Below are positions 13,939-13,965 of a stretch of DNA of 13,965 bases, piece after piece. The position numbers were made by a program, and so were the translations under genes. The DNA comes from Treponema sp. (GTDB lineage: Bacteria > Spirochaetota > Spirochaetia > Treponematales > Breznakiellaceae). The notes under the pieces are model-generated. The model ran no database searches. It was given only the letters and a program-made list of their open reading frames with translations, and was not told where the DNA came from. Positions within the stretch are counted from its first letter, which is position 1. Every line of letters begins with the position of its first letter. The stretch lies in the NCBI GenBank assembly GCA_031270205.1, contig JAISYA010000023.1, forward strand, positions 1 to 13,965, written 5' to 3'.

Positions 13939-13965
13939 TAAGTATATAGCATAGTAAATATATGC

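Noticed and set aside
1..13965. CRISPR array, defence island, prophage or insertion sequence
   Set aside because: No regularly spaced direct repeats, transposase, integrase, restriction or phage-like protein is visible in any frame; the genes are core metabolic, ribosome-related and transport genes.

Overview
The window reads as ordinary chromosome from a fairly GC-rich bacterium. Spirochaete-like, treponeme-type protein sequences and short lipobox lipoproteins make me favour Spirochaetota, but this is an impression from the protein sequences. No rRNA or other phylogenetic marker is present, so it is weakly held. I found no tRNA, rRNA, CRISPR array, transposase or phage gene. Ten protein genes are well supported, and a very short ORF is possible.

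Layout. (1) Positions 1-216 are non-coding and rich in inverted repeats: three separate palindromic structures followed by a promoter-like pair. (2) At 217-2819 (+) a PHP-family metallohydrolase-like gene overlaps a short-chain dehydrogenase by 4 nt. They form a two-gene unit of unknown substrate, probably carbohydrate-related. (3) At 2889-7552 (+) is a tightly packed housekeeping run: PTS enzyme I (ptsI), the ribosome-assembly GTPase Der, a small MerR-type DNA-binding protein, and an Rsm22/METTL17-like methyltransferase with an intact four-cysteine set. (4) At 7712-8692 (+) is a lipoprotein D,D-carboxypeptidase of the VanY/M15B type. (5) At 8812-13892 (-), convergent with the rest, is a five-gene Opp/Dpp-type ABC importer. 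Its transcription order is binding lipoprotein, two permeases and two ATPases, with a promoter and Shine-Dalgarno at its right end.

How it fits together. Enzyme I would feed phosphate to HPr and so to PTS components encoded elsewhere. Der and the Rsm22-like protein both act on ribosome biogenesis and share a run with the MerR-like protein. The carboxypeptidase acts on peptidoglycan in the envelope, and the ABC importer takes up peptides or similar small ligands, possibly including wall-derived ones. That last link is only proximity, because the two loci are convergent.

The most interesting signals are not a new defence or mobile system. They are: (a) three first-in-unit genes that lack a Shine-Dalgarno and have a -10-like box 6-9 nt before the ATG, suggesting leaderless or near-leaderless mRNAs; (b) a 19-codon ORF with its own Shine-Dalgarno overlapping the ptsI start by ATGA; (c) the PHP/SDR pair, whose PHP member lacks some canonical metal-site histidines and whose SDR carries an unassigned N-terminal region of about 135 residues; and (d) the nested inverted repeats at 8-165, which could be a dispersed palindromic element.
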